From an uncultured Lachnospiraceae bacterium (GTDB lineage: Bacteria; Bacillota; Clostridia; Lachnospirales; Lachnospiraceae): a stretch of DNA of 64,000 nucleotides. The stretch lies in the NCBI GenBank assembly GCA_910578645.1, contig CAJTQI010000011.1:1-64000 (forward strand). The letters are read 5' to 3'. The position numbers were made by a program, and so were the translations under genes. The notes under the pieces are model-generated. The model was not told the DNA's origin. It saw only the letters and a list, made by a program, of their open reading frames with translations, and searched no databases. The first letter of the stretch is position 1, and each line of letters begins with the position of its first letter. This document shows, one piece after another, positions 43,665-54,363 of the stretch.

Positions 43665-46600
43665 TTATTTGATTTCAAACAGTAATGTCCGTATTTCGTA
43701 CGGGCGCACCGTAAGCTGCACGGCGCCGCTCTGGAATTCACTGATTGGACGTTCCATCAAATCACTCTCAGCCCAAGCCGTGTAACCAAAGGATGTTGTA
43801 ACTTCCACTTGCTGGCGTGCCCCTGCAAATTCATGCAGACGTACAACAAGATATTTGCCATCCTCGGATTTCTTCACCGCATCAATCTCCACATTGCGGT
43901 TGTCAACCGTAAGGAAGCTCTTTCCGGACATTGGACTCTTACCTTCATAAACGTCCATCGGATTATTCAGCGCATAAGCTGCCTCTACCACGCCGCCTTC
44001 CACGAAATCACCTGCATGCGGGAACAGGGAGTATGTGAAAATATGCATACCCTGGTCCTGCTCATAATCCGGATTAACAGCCGATTTTAAGAGGGTAATG
44101 CGAAGTACGTTATCTTTGACATCATAGCCATACTTACAGTCATTTAAGAGTGCCACACCGTAATCATGCTCTGACAAATCTGCAAACCTGTGTCCAACCG
44201 ACTCGAACCTCGCCTGGTCCCAACTGGTGTTCCAGTGGTTCGGACGACGGACATTACCATACTGGATATCATAGGTCGCATAGGTTGTACGCACGTCAAC
44301 CGGGAAGGCTGCTTTCAAAAGCTGCTGACGCTCATGGAAATCTACTTCTGTCTGGAAGTCAATGCGCCTATTGTCACTGTATAGAACAACATCCTGACGA
44401 ATCACGGAATGTCCATACTTCCATTCCATGTGCAGTGTCAGCCGAAGCGGCCCGCACTGTGTCACTTCAAACGCTGTCAATTCCGTAATCTCACGCATCT
44501 TCTGCTGATAAAACAAATCGATATCCCATGCTTCAAAGTTCATAGGCTTGTCTTCAAACATCTGCAACACATTGCCGCGCTCACCGGCCGCCAGCACTTC
44601 TCTCTTCTCCACACGGTCGTAGATACGTGAAATCTGGCCTGCTTCATTGAAGGAAAGCAGATAGTAAGGCGTCTGTACTTCACGGTCTTTTATGGTAAAC
44701 ACATCCTGCTTCGCTTCCTGTTTTCCTTCGGAATGCGCCGCATACAGTGTCTTACATCCCATGGCAGGCACATCACGCACCAGGATATACTGCTTACCAT
44801 CCGCCGCCTGGGACAGGCAAAGCTCCTTGTTCTCGTCACAGTAGCAGATACCGTCCTTTGCAGGCACTTCAACAAGCCCGTCCATGGTCCAGCCGGAATC
44901 GTTGTACACCGTCACCGCATCCTCTTTTACAACTGACTGCTGTACTGCCCTGTCTACCACTTCATCCGCAATCTGCTGAATCTGCTCGTAATCCTTCTTG
45001 GAATCTTCATATACCTCACGGATAGAGGAGCCTGGTATAATATCATGGAACTGGTTAACTAAAATCAGCTCCCATCCTTCTGTCAAAGTCTCCTGCTCTG
45101 CCGCCGCCAAACTGCCCTTCTCCAACGCCGCCATGGCTGTCATCCACTCTGCCTTGCGGTATAACTGCTCCATCTTACGGTTCATGCGCTTATTATGGGC
45201 GTGGCTTGTGTAAGTGCCGCGGTGATACTCCAGATACAGCTCACCGTCCCATGTATGCACATACTGGTCCGTATTTGCGAAAGTCTCTTTCAATTCCTCA
45301 AAATAGTCCCCTGCCTTAGTCGTTCTCACATTGGGAACGCCCGGAACCTTGTCAAGCCTGCGCCTGTATTCAAGCATATCCCTGTTTACACCGCCACCGC
45401 CATCGCCGTAGCCATAGGAAATGAGGATATCTTTATTTACTGCCTTCTCACGGTAAGCTTTCCAGGAACCAAGCACTGTCTCAGGAGTAAGCTTTCCGTT
45501 ATAAGTATAGAACCAACAGTCAGGCGAAGGCTCCAGTGTAGTGATAAAATGCGTCATAATCTCGGAGCCGTCCAGACCTTTCCACCGGAAGGTATCATGG
45601 GGCATACGGTTATACTGGCTCCAACTGATTTTGGTTGTCATAAACAATTCAATGCCGGACTTTTTCAGAATCTGGGGCAATGCCCAGGAATAGCCGAAAA
45701 CATCGGGCAGCCACAGGAAGGTAGGCTCCTTGCCGAACTCTTCCAACATGAATTTCCTGCCTAACAAAAACTGCCTTGTCAGAGACTCGCCGCTTGTCAG
45801 GTTACAGTCTGCCTCGACCCACATACCGCCGTCCGGCTCCCAACGTCCTTCTTTTACGCGCTTTTTGATTTCCTCATAAATCTCCGGGAACTCTTCCTTC
45901 ACATATTTGTAAAGCTGCGGCTGTGTCTGTAAGAAATAATATTCCGGGAAAAGCTCCATCAGGCGTAGTACTGTGGCAAAGGAACGTGACGCCTTCTCCT
46001 TAGTATGTTTCAACTGCCAGAGCCATGCCATATCAATATGTGTATGCCCAACACCGGAAATTGTAACCAAGGAATGCTTATCCATCGCATCCACTTGTTC
46101 GTTCAGCTTCTTGTCGGCCTCCGCAACAGACTCATAGAATCTCTCACTGCCAGGCTCCGACCAGTCAACCAAAAGAAATGCGTTATCCAATGCGCCCCGA
46201 AGTTCATAAGCAACCGGGTCATCCTCGTCGAGCTGCATAATCGTCTCAAGCATCACCGTGCTCAGATAATACAAATCATCTGTAGCCTCGTCAAGCCATG
46301 CCAAATCCGCTCTCTGGAATTTATGCTCCTGCTCGGTGGGCACACCGCCGCCCTCCAGCCCCGACCAAAAACGGAATGTCAAGGCAATCTCTTTACCATA
46401 CATTGTCTCCGGGAAGAAAACCTCTTTATGATTTTCGTCCACTCCTTGGTAAGGCTTTCCGTCCAGATAACACATAGCCTCGAAACTACCGCCTTTATCT
46501 TTACCTATATTTCCGAAATTGAAAACACCTACTGCACGGCGTCCCTTCCATTCTCCGGGAATTTGTACCTTACGCGCCAGCCAAAGGTAGCGGTTGCGCC

Positions 46601-46787
46601 CAAGCCAATGTGTACCTGTTTTTACACAGTCCCATGTCTCATCGGGCGTTGGGACAGGCGGATTGACAGGCGCCGGGTCCGCATCAGTTACCTGGAACTC
46701 AGGCAGTGTTATAATGTCACGGTAACGGAATGTTGCGATTTCCTGAATCCGTTTTTCTAATTTTTGGTTTGTAAAAAACATGTCCAT
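43665..46787 (-). CDS. Alpha-mannosidase, GH38
   Basis: A 1040-residue glycoside hydrolase of family 38. HTHIDMAWLWQ (about residues 246-256) supplies zinc ligands, and FLWLPDVFGYSWALPQIL contains the Asp nucleophile region (about 362). Other blocks are GRWEPDGGMWVEADCN and MTTKISWSQYNRMPHDTFRWKG. The C-terminal half is the usual beta-sandwich. It lacks a signal peptide, so it acts in the cytoplasm on imported sugars, cutting alpha-mannosides. AAGGAA lies 7 bases before ATG. It is the last gene of the sugar cluster after the importer, GH13 and GH31 genes, and is followed by a type 1 hairpin element. Confidence 0.95.
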   Translation of the reverse strand: MDMFFTNQKLEKRIQEIATFRYRDIITLPEFQVTDADPAPVNPPVPTPDETWDCVKTGTHWLGRNRYLWLARKVQIPGEWKGRRAVGVFNFGNIGKDKGGSFEAMCYLDGKPYQGVDENHKEVFFPETMYGKEIALTFRFWSGLEGGGVPTEQEHKFQRADLAWLDEATDDLYYLSTVMLETIMQLDEDDPVAYELRGALDNAFLLVDWSEPGSERFYESVAEADKKLNEQVDAMDKHSLVTISGVGHTHIDMAWLWQLKHTKEKASRSFATVLRLMELFPEYYFLQTQPQLYKYVKEEFPEIYEEIKKRVKEGRWEPDGGMWVEADCNLTSGESLTRQFLLGRKFMLEEFGKEPTFLWLPDVFGYSWALPQILKKSGIELFMTTKISWSQYNRMPHDTFRWKGLDGSEIMTHFITTLEPSPDCWFYTYNGKLTPETVLGSWKAYREKAVNKDILISYGYGDGGGGVNRDMLEYRRRLDKVPGVPNVRTTKAGDYFEELKETFANTDQYVHTWDGELYLEYHRGTYTSHAHNKRMNRKMEQLYRKAEWMTAMAALEKGSLAAAEQETLTEGWELILVNQFHDIIPGSSIREVYEDSKKDYEQIQQIADEVVDRAVQQSVVKEDAVTVYNDSGWTMDGLVEVPAKDGICYCDENKELCLSQAADGKQYILVRDVPAMGCKTLYAAHSEGKQEAKQDVFTIKDREVQTPYYLLSFNEAGQISRIYDRVEKREVLAAGERGNVLQMFEDKPMNFEAWDIDLFYQQKMREITELTAFEVTQCGPLRLTLHMEWKYGHSVIRQDVVLYSDNRRIDFQTEVDFHERQQLLKAAFPVDVRTTYATYDIQYGNVRRPNHWNTSWDQARFESVGHRFADLSEHDYGVALLNDCKYGYDVKDNVLRITLLKSAVNPDYEQDQGMHIFTYSLFPHAGDFVEGGVVEAAYALNNPMDVYEGKSPMSGKSFLTVDNRNVEIDAVKKSEDGKYLVVRLHEFAGARQQVEVTTSFGYTAWAESDLMERPISEFQSGAVQLTVRPYEIRTLLFEIK

Positions 46788-47080
46788 AGAAAGATTCCTT
46801 TCTTATATATATTTTTCTTTATATAACATGACCCACCGTAGAGATTCTTATGTTCCATTTTTCTAAATTTTCACCGTCCATGCCGACTCCGCAGGTAAAA
46901 CCACTGCATCAGCCTGCGAAACCACTCTTCCGGCTGCCAATCTATCTGTATAAAACATAAAAATCAAAGGTGGGCCACATCAATATCCTATATTTATATC
47001 GTTACTCTATTCTTTCTGTTACAACCCTACTCACCTAATCCGAATCTGCGGAAATAGTAGAGACCGGCCGCTGCCTGCCG

Positions 47081-49498
47081 TCAACCCTGGTATGCAGTCA
47101 CAATCTCCAATAATGCTCCGTGCAGTGCAGCATCTAATTCCATAGCCTGTAATTCTCCGGCCAGAATATTCAGATTATCTTTCTGCTTACTCATCAGCGC
47201 AAAAAGGACTTCCTTATCCGTAAAGCCGATTTCTGCCATATTCAACAGGTTGTCTACCTGTTCAATCACAGGATTGCCGGCAATCTTAGCATCTTCGGGA
47301 AGACGGATTTCAATCGTCTCATCTGCCGCCACGTCCGCAAGTTTAATACAAAGTTCATGTCCCTTCGCACAGTAGCTAACTTGAGCATTAACCTCACTGC
47401 CATCCTTAAGCACAACAGCCTCTGCAGCCGTACTTCCAAGAATACGGATACAATAAGCGCGTTTTGCAGGAACAAGTTTGGCATTTCCTTCCACCGGACG
47501 CACAAAGAACGCTTTCTTGTCTCCCCATGACAATTCCATAGGAGTCTTCGCACAATCCCCCTGCTCATAAGCACATGAAACGTTATCGTCCTCGTAGAGA
47601 GTAAAGGCACCGTCAGCTCCGGCATATACCCTGATATCAAGACGCTCCGGGTTCTTCTCAACTTCCTTGGCACTAATCTGGTCTGTCATAGGAAGAATCG
47701 CACCCGCATGCGCAAGAACCGGTATCTGGGATAACGGACGGTACAATTCCATCGTGCGGCCGCCTTCATACACGGTTCCGGTGAAGAAGTCAAACCATAA
47801 GCCTTCCGGCAGCCATGCGGTAACTTTCGCAAGACGTACGCTAGGCAGACGCTTCGTGGTCACAGGCGCTACTATCAGTTCCGTGCCGAACAAGTACTGG
47901 TTAGGTGTCTTATAAGATGCAAAATCATCCGGCGCAATATAGTACATCGGCTGACAAAGCGGCTCGTCATCTTTCCATGCACGATAGTTCATCGTGTACA
48001 AATATGGAACCATACGGTGGCGCAGACGCAAGAACTCACTCATCACATGGTTTGCCTCCATACTGAATTTCCAAGGCTCTTTGCCGCTGAATCTACTGTT
48101 GCTGCTGTGCAGACGGTTAATCGGTGAGAATACGCCATACTGATACCAACGTACTTCAAGTTCCTCGTCCCTGTATCCCATCATATGCCCGCCGATATCA
48201 TGGCTCCACCAACCATAACCGATATTGGATGCCGTATTTGTAAAATAAGGCTGGAAATCCAGGGAATCCCAGGTAATATGCGTATCACCGGAGAACCCTA
48301 TCGGGTAACGGTGGGAGCCAGGCCCTGCATAACGAGAGAATGTCATCGGTCTCTTGCCGTCTCTGCCGCTGTCTAAATAATGGAAATGGTTTAACATCCA
48401 CAGCGGGTCTAATCCTTCTACCTTCGTGTTAGTTCCTTGCTGCCAGTCAAGCCACCAGAAATCCACACCTTCTTCTTCCATTGGATGATGTATCTTCTCG
48501 AAATAAACATCCAGGAATTTCGGGTCAGCAATGTCAAAGTTCACCGGCTCTTCCTTGGACATATCTACACCCATCTCCTGCGCCACAGCAGGATAGCAAT
48601 CTTCATAACCACGGATTCCGTCGGCCGGATGCACATTCAGCGTAGTCTTCATACCACGGTCATGCAGCTTCTGCAGGAAACGTTTCGGGTCAGGGAAGAA
48701 ATCTTTGTTCCATGTATAACCTGTCCAACCAGAACCATATTTCGGGTCGATTTCCACAAGATGCCAGTCCATATCGATAACAGCTACCGTAAAAGGAATC
48801 TGTGCGCCGTCGAAGCGCTCCATCAGCTCCATGTAGGATTCTTCCGTATACTGATAGTAACGGCTCCACCAGTTACCGAGTGCAAATCTGGGAAGCATAG
48901 GCGTCTTGCCACACAGATAATAGAAATCTTTCAATGCCCCTAAATAATCATGTCCGTAACCAAAGAAGTATAAATCATGCGTACCCTTTTTCCTGGGCGC
49001 CACGAAACCGTCGTCCGTCAGTAGCAGCGAAGAAGAATCATCAAGTACGGCATAGCCGCTGCGGGACATAATACCGTCTTCCAGTTCACATGCGCCGTTT
49101 ACCATATCAAGCGTACGCGCCGTACCTTTCAGGTTCAACTGCAAGCCTTCCGGCTCCTCGGTCTCCCCAAAATACCATGTCCTGGAAAAATAAGATACAT
49201 TTACACCCAGACATTTACAGGACAGTCCATGGCTTGTAAATTTCTGTTTGTCATAATTTAACTGTATATGCTCTGTCATGAGCTGCAGCTCATCATCGGT
49301 CTCCTTGAGCTGATAAGTTACCTCAGGAAAATCCCTGTTTAAGACTGTCTGTGTAGCAGCGTCATTAAAAACGCCGTCTTCACTGTACTCAAGACGAAGC
49401 AGACGGGAAGTCAGCACCGTAATACGGTAGCAATCGCCCTGGATAATATTACCGGCACAGGCAGCCGGATGTGTCTCAATTTTCATGTGGTCTTTCAT
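47081..49498 (-). CDS. GH31 alpha-glucosidase/alpha-xylosidase family enzyme
   Basis: An 805-residue cytoplasmic glycosidase. The nucleophile block is VDFWWLDWQQG (Asp about 348) and the acid/base block GFSGDTHITWDSLDFQP (Asp about 403). NIGYGWWSHDIGGHMMG and PFTVAVIDMDWH support the family. GH31 enzymes release alpha-linked glucose or xylose; the exact linkage cannot be told. The start at 49498 has GAGGGAA 4 bases upstream; an ATG 4 codons earlier would precede that site. Downstream lies the GH38 gene after a 293-base gap in which I see no gene. Neighbours suggest breakdown of a mixed alpha-linked oligosaccharide. Confidence 0.93.
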   Translation of the reverse strand: MKDHMKIETHPAACAGNIIQGDCYRITVLTSRLLRLEYSEDGVFNDAATQTVLNRDFPEVTYQLKETDDELQLMTEHIQLNYDKQKFTSHGLSCKCLGVNVSYFSRTWYFGETEEPEGLQLNLKGTARTLDMVNGACELEDGIMSRSGYAVLDDSSSLLLTDDGFVAPRKKGTHDLYFFGYGHDYLGALKDFYYLCGKTPMLPRFALGNWWSRYYQYTEESYMELMERFDGAQIPFTVAVIDMDWHLVEIDPKYGSGWTGYTWNKDFFPDPKRFLQKLHDRGMKTTLNVHPADGIRGYEDCYPAVAQEMGVDMSKEEPVNFDIADPKFLDVYFEKIHHPMEEEGVDFWWLDWQQGTNTKVEGLDPLWMLNHFHYLDSGRDGKRPMTFSRYAGPGSHRYPIGFSGDTHITWDSLDFQPYFTNTASNIGYGWWSHDIGGHMMGYRDEELEVRWYQYGVFSPINRLHSSNSRFSGKEPWKFSMEANHVMSEFLRLRHRMVPYLYTMNYRAWKDDEPLCQPMYYIAPDDFASYKTPNQYLFGTELIVAPVTTKRLPSVRLAKVTAWLPEGLWFDFFTGTVYEGGRTMELYRPLSQIPVLAHAGAILPMTDQISAKEVEKNPERLDIRVYAGADGAFTLYEDDNVSCAYEQGDCAKTPMELSWGDKKAFFVRPVEGNAKLVPAKRAYCIRILGSTAAEAVVLKDGSEVNAQVSYCAKGHELCIKLADVAADETIEIRLPEDAKIAGNPVIEQVDNLLNMAEIGFTDKEVLFALMSKQKDNLNILAGELQAMELDAALHGALLEIVTAYQG

Positions 49499-49619
49499 TA
49501 TTTCCCTCATTTCTGTACTGCTTTTATCATCATTCTATCAAGCATATTGAAGGGGATTATGACCGGCAGCACACAGCCATAATCCGCAGTCAATATATTT
49601 CTTCCCGGCATCCACCAGG

Positions 49620-51287
49620 CTATTTCTTCAATACAAGCGCCTCATAAGGCTTCACTTCAATCGCTCCCTGTGCCTCAGTGCGTCCGTAATTGCCAATCAA
49701 AATCTGTGCGCCGTCAAATTCCGCCGGAATATCGTAGTTCACTGCATCTTTCGTGAAGTTACAGATTACCAAAAGTTTCTGGCCATCCAATTCCCGCGTA
49801 TATACATACAATGATTCATTATCAGGCTCAAGCAGCGCATAATGGCCGTATGCCAGGATAGGCTCTTCTTTACGCATAGCAATCAGCTTACGGTAATAAT
49901 GGAAAACGGAATCCTTATCCGCGCGCGCCGCTTCCGCGTTAATTGTCTTATAGTTGGGGTTTACTCCAATCCAAGGCGTACCCGTCGTAAATCCGGCATT
50001 CTCGCTGTCGTCCCACTGCATAGGCGTGCGGGCATTGTCCCTGCCTTTCAGGCAGATAAAGCGCAGCATATCTTCCTTGGAAATCAATCCTGCCTCAGAC
50101 ATCTCATGATAAGCGTTGATACTCTCGATATCGCGCACCTCCGAAATATCTGCAAAAGGCATATTGGTCATACCGATTTCCTCACCCTGATACACATAAG
50201 GCGTACCCTGCATCATGTGCAAACAGGTAGCTAACATCTTCGCACAGATTACCCGGTATTCTTCCGAATCATCACCGAAACGGGAAATGGAACGGGGCTG
50301 GTCATGGTTGCCCAGATACAGGCTGTTCCATGCCTTACCGTCAAGCTCAGTCTGCCAAGCGCTCATCACTTTCTTAAATTCCACCAGAGGAACTCTCTTG
50401 TCCGTCCATTTGCCATGCTCTCCTCCGTCCAAGCCTACGTGTTCAAAATGGAATACCATATTCAGCTCGTTCTCGTCGAACCCGGCATAACGCTTCGCCT
50501 CTTCAATCGTAACACCCGCAGTCTCACCGACTGTCATCAGGTCATATTTGGACAGCACTTTCTGGTTCATCTCTTTCAAAAATTCATGTACACGCGGACC
50601 GTTGGCACAGTCAGCATACCCGTAAAGCGCACCGGGCGCCTGCGGGCCATCCGGCAAATCGGGCTGTTTGGAAATCAGGCTGATTACGTCCATACGGAAA
50701 CCGTCAATTCCCTTCTCACCGCACCACCAGTTCATCATCGAGAAAACTTCATCCCGCACTTTCGGGTTCTCCCAGTTAAGGTCCGGCTGTTTCTTGGAAA
50801 ACAAATGCAGATAATACATATCCGTCGCCTCATCATGCTGCCATGCTGAGCCGGAGAAATAGCTACCCCAGTTATTGGGCTCTTTGCCGTCCTTGCCATC
50901 TCTCCACATATAATAATCCCTATACTCATTGTCTTTACTCTTACGGCTCTCCAGGAACCAAGGATGTTCGTCGGAAGTATGGTTTACCACCAAATCCATC
51001 ACCAGACGCATTCCTCTCTCATGGATTCCTTCAATCATTTTGTCGAAGTCTTCCATCGTTCCAAATTCCTTCATAATTGCCTGATAATCACTGATATCAT
51101 AGCCATTGTCATCGTTTGGCGACTGGTAAACCGGAGAAAGCCAGATTACATCAATTCCAAGCTCCTTCAGATAATCCAGGCGGGACGTAATACCATTCAG
51201 GTCGCCGATGCCGTCACCGTTGCTGTCCATGAAACTACGGGGATATATCTGATATACCACCGCTTCTTTCCACCATGCTTTTTCCAT
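49620..51287 (-). CDS. GH13 oligo-1,6-glucosidase-like enzyme
   Basis: A 555-residue alpha-amylase-family enzyme. WWKEAVVYQIYPRSFMDSNG starts it. Catalytic residues are Asp in GIDGFRMDVIS (about 199), Glu in MTVGETAG (about 252) and Asp in LGNHDQPR (about 326). The section KKQPDLNWENPKVRDEV and the absence of a signal peptide fit oligo-1,6-glucosidase or alpha-glucosidase (GH13 subfamily 31-like) rather than a secreted amylase. AAGGAGG lies 8 bases before ATG. It sits after the ABC importer genes, with a hairpin in the 262-base gap, and before GH31. Confidence 0.95.
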   Translation of the reverse strand: MEKAWWKEAVVYQIYPRSFMDSNGDGIGDLNGITSRLDYLKELGIDVIWLSPVYQSPNDDNGYDISDYQAIMKEFGTMEDFDKMIEGIHERGMRLVMDLVVNHTSDEHPWFLESRKSKDNEYRDYYMWRDGKDGKEPNNWGSYFSGSAWQHDEATDMYYLHLFSKKQPDLNWENPKVRDEVFSMMNWWCGEKGIDGFRMDVISLISKQPDLPDGPQAPGALYGYADCANGPRVHEFLKEMNQKVLSKYDLMTVGETAGVTIEEAKRYAGFDENELNMVFHFEHVGLDGGEHGKWTDKRVPLVEFKKVMSAWQTELDGKAWNSLYLGNHDQPRSISRFGDDSEEYRVICAKMLATCLHMMQGTPYVYQGEEIGMTNMPFADISEVRDIESINAYHEMSEAGLISKEDMLRFICLKGRDNARTPMQWDDSENAGFTTGTPWIGVNPNYKTINAEAARADKDSVFHYYRKLIAMRKEEPILAYGHYALLEPDNESLYVYTRELDGQKLLVICNFTKDAVNYDIPAEFDGAQILIGNYGRTEAQGAIEVKPYEALVLKK

Positions 51288-51485
51288 ACTGTATACCTCC
51301 TTACTTCTCTTAAATATTTATATATTAAAAAATAATGTAACCCAAAAGCACCCCAGAAAACTTAACGCAATGATATTACCGGACAGTTACATAATTTTCT
51401 GCATTCATCATTCAACAATAGTCTTTCTAAAAATAACCAATCATTCAAAACGAGTTATAATTCTCCAATTTTTCGGCCTAATATC

Positions 51486-51515
51486 ATGGGACTCCTGGTA
51501 AACCGAGAGTCCCAT
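51486..51515. other. Hairpin between the importer and glycosidase genes
   Basis: A perfect 9-bp stem ATGGGACTC / GAGTCCCAT with a 12-base loop. On the plus strand it is followed by TTTTATTATT, but no plus-strand gene ends here. On the minus-strand transcript it could be an RNA processing or stabilising structure that separates importer and glycosidase expression. Confidence 0.45.
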
Positions 51516-51549
51516 TTTATTATTAAAGCATAAAACTAATAATTGACAT

Positions 51550-52530
51550 CTATTTCGCCTTCTGGGTCATCGGATGGTAACACAGTACCATACGCTCATT
51601 CCCAAGGTTAGTCGGGTCAGGCCGTGTCTGACGGCACTGGTCTGTTGCATAAGGGCAGCGCGGAGCAAACTTGCAGTACTCAACTGCATACTCTTTGCCT
51701 TCCATATCCGGCATAGCGATTTCGTCTTTCCACTTGTCGCCAACACGCGGCACGGAACTCATAAGCAAGTCCGTGTAAGGATGTGCCGGATTATCCATAA
51801 TCTCCTTCGCCGGTCCGTATTCAATCAGACAGCCACGATACAGTGTCGCAATATAATCGGATACGTAATATGCCGTTGAAAGGTCATGTGTAATATAAAT
51901 AAACGAAATCTTATACTTATCACGCAGCTCCTTGAAGAGATTGACAATGTTCATCTTCATGGAAGCATCAATTGCAGCAACCGGCTCGTCAGCAATAATC
52001 AGCTTCGGACGAGTAATCAATGCGCGGGCAATGGACACACGCTGCAACTCACCACCGGAAAACTGAGTTGAATATTTCCCCTTTACAACCTGGAGCGACA
52101 TACCAACGCTCTTTAACGCCTCATCAACTACCTTATCAGCTTCTTCCCTGTTTTTTGCAATGCCAAGACGAAGCGCTGTATTATACAAGTAAGTATCTAC
52201 TGTCTTCCTGGCGGAAAAGGATTCGTACGGATTCTGGAAAATAGGCTGTACATCAAGCTTAAACTGCTGTGGGTCATAACTCTTCTTATCGGCATAGGAC
52301 TTGCCATCCAGAAGTATCTCTCCCAAATCAGGATTATGCAGACGCAGAACCATCTTACACAATGTAGACTTACCACATCCGGACTCCCCAACGATAGACA
52401 GAATGACAGGTTTGTCACTGTCAATGGATAAAGATACATTATCCACGGCTACCAGTTTCTTACCACGTAACATACCGCCTACACGGAAAATCTTACTGAC
52501 ACCTTTTACTTCCAACAATTTCTCAGCCAT
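51550..52530 (-). CDS. Opp/Dpp-type ABC importer ATPase, OppF-like
   Basis: A 326-residue ATPase: Walker A GESGCGKST, signature FSGGELQRVSIARAL, Walker B LIIADEPVAAID. The C-terminal extension CKFAPRCPYATDQC with clustered cysteines is characteristic of the Opp/Dpp family and often holds an iron-sulfur site. The start overlaps the preceding ATPase gene by 8 bases with a GAGGAGGTG site. It pairs with the OppD-like subunit. Linked glycosidase genes suggest that it powers oligosaccharide rather than peptide uptake. Confidence 0.93.
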   Translation of the reverse strand: MAEKLLEVKGVSKIFRVGGMLRGKKLVAVDNVSLSIDSDKPVILSIVGESGCGKSTLCKMVLRLHNPDLGEILLDGKSYADKKSYDPQQFKLDVQPIFQNPYESFSARKTVDTYLYNTALRLGIAKNREEADKVVDEALKSVGMSLQVVKGKYSTQFSGGELQRVSIARALITRPKLIIADEPVAAIDASMKMNIVNLFKELRDKYKISFIYITHDLSTAYYVSDYIATLYRGCLIEYGPAKEIMDNPAHPYTDLLMSSVPRVGDKWKDEIAMPDMEGKEYAVEYCKFAPRCPYATDQCRQTRPDPTNLGNERMVLCYHPMTQKAK

Positions 52531-53503
52531 TCGCCTTCACCTCCTCTTTCAGTAAGTGGCAAGCAGCAAACCGCCCGGGAACAATTTCACGGAATTTCGG
52601 CACTTCACTGCGGCAACGGTCTGTCGCATGCGGACAACGAGGTGCAAAGCGGCATCCCGGAGGCGGATTTTTCAGTGCCGGAGGACGTCCTGCAATACCC
52701 ACTCTCTGGATATCTTCACCCACACGGGGAAGTGCGTCTACAAGCATCTTTGTATAAGGATGAATCGGATTGTTAAAGATATCTTCTGTCCTACCAAGCT
52801 CTGCAACACTGCCGGAATACATAATCGCCATACGGTCTGTAATCTGATAATGCACACCCATGTCATGGCTGACAATAATCAGTGTATTCTTAAGCTGCTG
52901 CTGCAGACGCATCAACATCATCAAAATACCTTTCTGTACTACAACGTCAAGCGCTGTAGTCGGCTCGTCGGCAAGTACAACACCAGGAGCCATGAATGTT
53001 GCCAAAGCGATAATGGCACGCTGCCTCATACCACCGGAAAGCTGGAACGGATAAGACTCCAGTACATCAGGTGAAAGATTCAGCTCTTTTAAATAAGTGG
53101 CTACTCTTTCAAGCGTCTGCTCAGGCGTCTCACTCTTTCTGTCTTCCTTCGGAATAGAATCAATAAACTGTGTTTTCAGACGGACAATCGGATTTAAAAC
53201 ACTCTGCGCCGCCTGGGGTACATATGAAATATTATTCCACCAACTCTTACGTATTTGACCTGATTCGTAAGAAAACTTCTGTCCATTCTTCTCACCTTCC
53301 AGGACAACGCGGCCTTTATCAATGACAAGCGGAAACTCTACAATATCATAGAGTGTGTTCAGCAGGGTTGTTTTACCGCAGCCGGATTCTCCTGCGATGC
53401 CGAATATCTCATTGTCATTAATCGTAAAATTGATATCGTTCAGCACATGGACATCGCCATCAATAGTTTTATAAGAAGTTGACAAGTTTTCGACTTTCAG
53501 CAT
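52523..53503 (-). CDS. Opp/Dpp-type ABC importer ATPase, OppD-like
   Basis: A 326-residue ATPase: Walker A GESGCGKTT, signature LSGGMRQRAIIAL, Walker B VLADEPTTALD, and the cysteine cluster CRFAPRCPHATDRC near the C-terminus. The signature in LSGGMRQR form marks OppD/DppD. It lies 6 bases after the permease gene (53510) and overlaps oppF-like by 8 bases, so it is tightly coupled. Confidence 0.93.
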   Translation of the reverse strand: MLKVENLSTSYKTIDGDVHVLNDINFTINDNEIFGIAGESGCGKTTLLNTLYDIVEFPLVIDKGRVVLEGEKNGQKFSYESGQIRKSWWNNISYVPQAAQSVLNPIVRLKTQFIDSIPKEDRKSETPEQTLERVATYLKELNLSPDVLESYPFQLSGGMRQRAIIALATFMAPGVVLADEPTTALDVVVQKGILMMLMRLQQQLKNTLIIVSHDMGVHYQITDRMAIMYSGSVAELGRTEDIFNNPIHPYTKMLVDALPRVGEDIQRVGIAGRPPALKNPPPGCRFAPRCPHATDRCRSEVPKFREIVPGRFAACHLLKEEVKANG

Positions 53504-53509
53504 ATTCTA

Positions 53510-54346
53510 TCACCTGCCTCTCTTCATAGCTTGATAATCATTGTAACCTGTAATCAGCATGAACAGGCCAACGAATAAGATAACAGTTGCAACGATTGGT
53601 GCACCAATCCAAAGCCAACGCCCTGCAAGGACAGCATTATAATTTCTCGCCCACTGAATCATATTGCCCAGGGATACCAAGTTACCCGGAGACAGACCAA
53701 GCACTGCAAGGCTGGACTCCGAACCGATTGCAGAAAGCGTAGCATTCATAAAGTTAGAAAGTGACCAGGAAAGTGCAAACGGAAGAATCTCCGTCACAAC
53801 AATCTGCATGGTACTCTCACCCGAAAAACGGGCTGTATGGATAAAATCACGTTCCTTAATTGTAAGTGCCATGGAACGAATCTGACGGCTCGGCCATGCC
53901 CACGCAAACATCGCAAGTACAAGAGCCATAACGATAACCGTAGCGCCACCCTTCATCAAGGATGTCATCATAATCAGAATAGGCAAAGACGGAATTACCA
54001 CAAACGTATCGGTAATAACCATAAGAACTCTGTCAAGCGTTCCGCCTGCAAAACCTGCAAGCAACCCGACAAGAACACCTACAACCGTACCTATGGTGGC
54101 AACAATCAAACCAATCAGGAGAGAATTATGAATAGCCTCAATCAACAGCCATACAACATCCTGCCCCATACTAGTGGTTCCTAACCAATGCTCGCCGGAT
54201 GCGCCCAGATTGTTCGGGTATGTATTGAACGTGAACGGGTCCGTATGTGGAAAGAAATATACAATGAACCCAACAAACATAAAAATACAAGTAATTATCA
54301 ACCCCGCTTTTAAACGGAAGTTGGCTGTTTTCCAAAATTTCTTCAT
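53510..54346 (-). CDS. Opp/Dpp-type ABC importer permease, OppC-like
   Basis: A 278-residue permease with about six membrane segments and the family region IRSMALTIKERDFIHTARFSGES with the EAA-loop-like TEILPFALSW section. GGAGGG lies 5 bases before ATG. It forms the translocation channel with the OppB-like permease encoded 17 bases upstream. Confidence 0.92.
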   Translation of the reverse strand: MKKFWKTANFRLKAGLIITCIFMFVGFIVYFFPHTDPFTFNTYPNNLGASGEHWLGTTSMGQDVVWLLIEAIHNSLLIGLIVATIGTVVGVLVGLLAGFAGGTLDRVLMVITDTFVVIPSLPILIMMTSLMKGGATVIVMALVLAMFAWAWPSRQIRSMALTIKERDFIHTARFSGESTMQIVVTEILPFALSWSLSNFMNATLSAIGSESSLAVLGLSPGNLVSLGNMIQWARNYNAVLAGRWLWIGAPIVATVILFVGLFMLITGYNDYQAMKRGR

Positions 54347-54363
54347 GTTTACCCTCCTTCCTA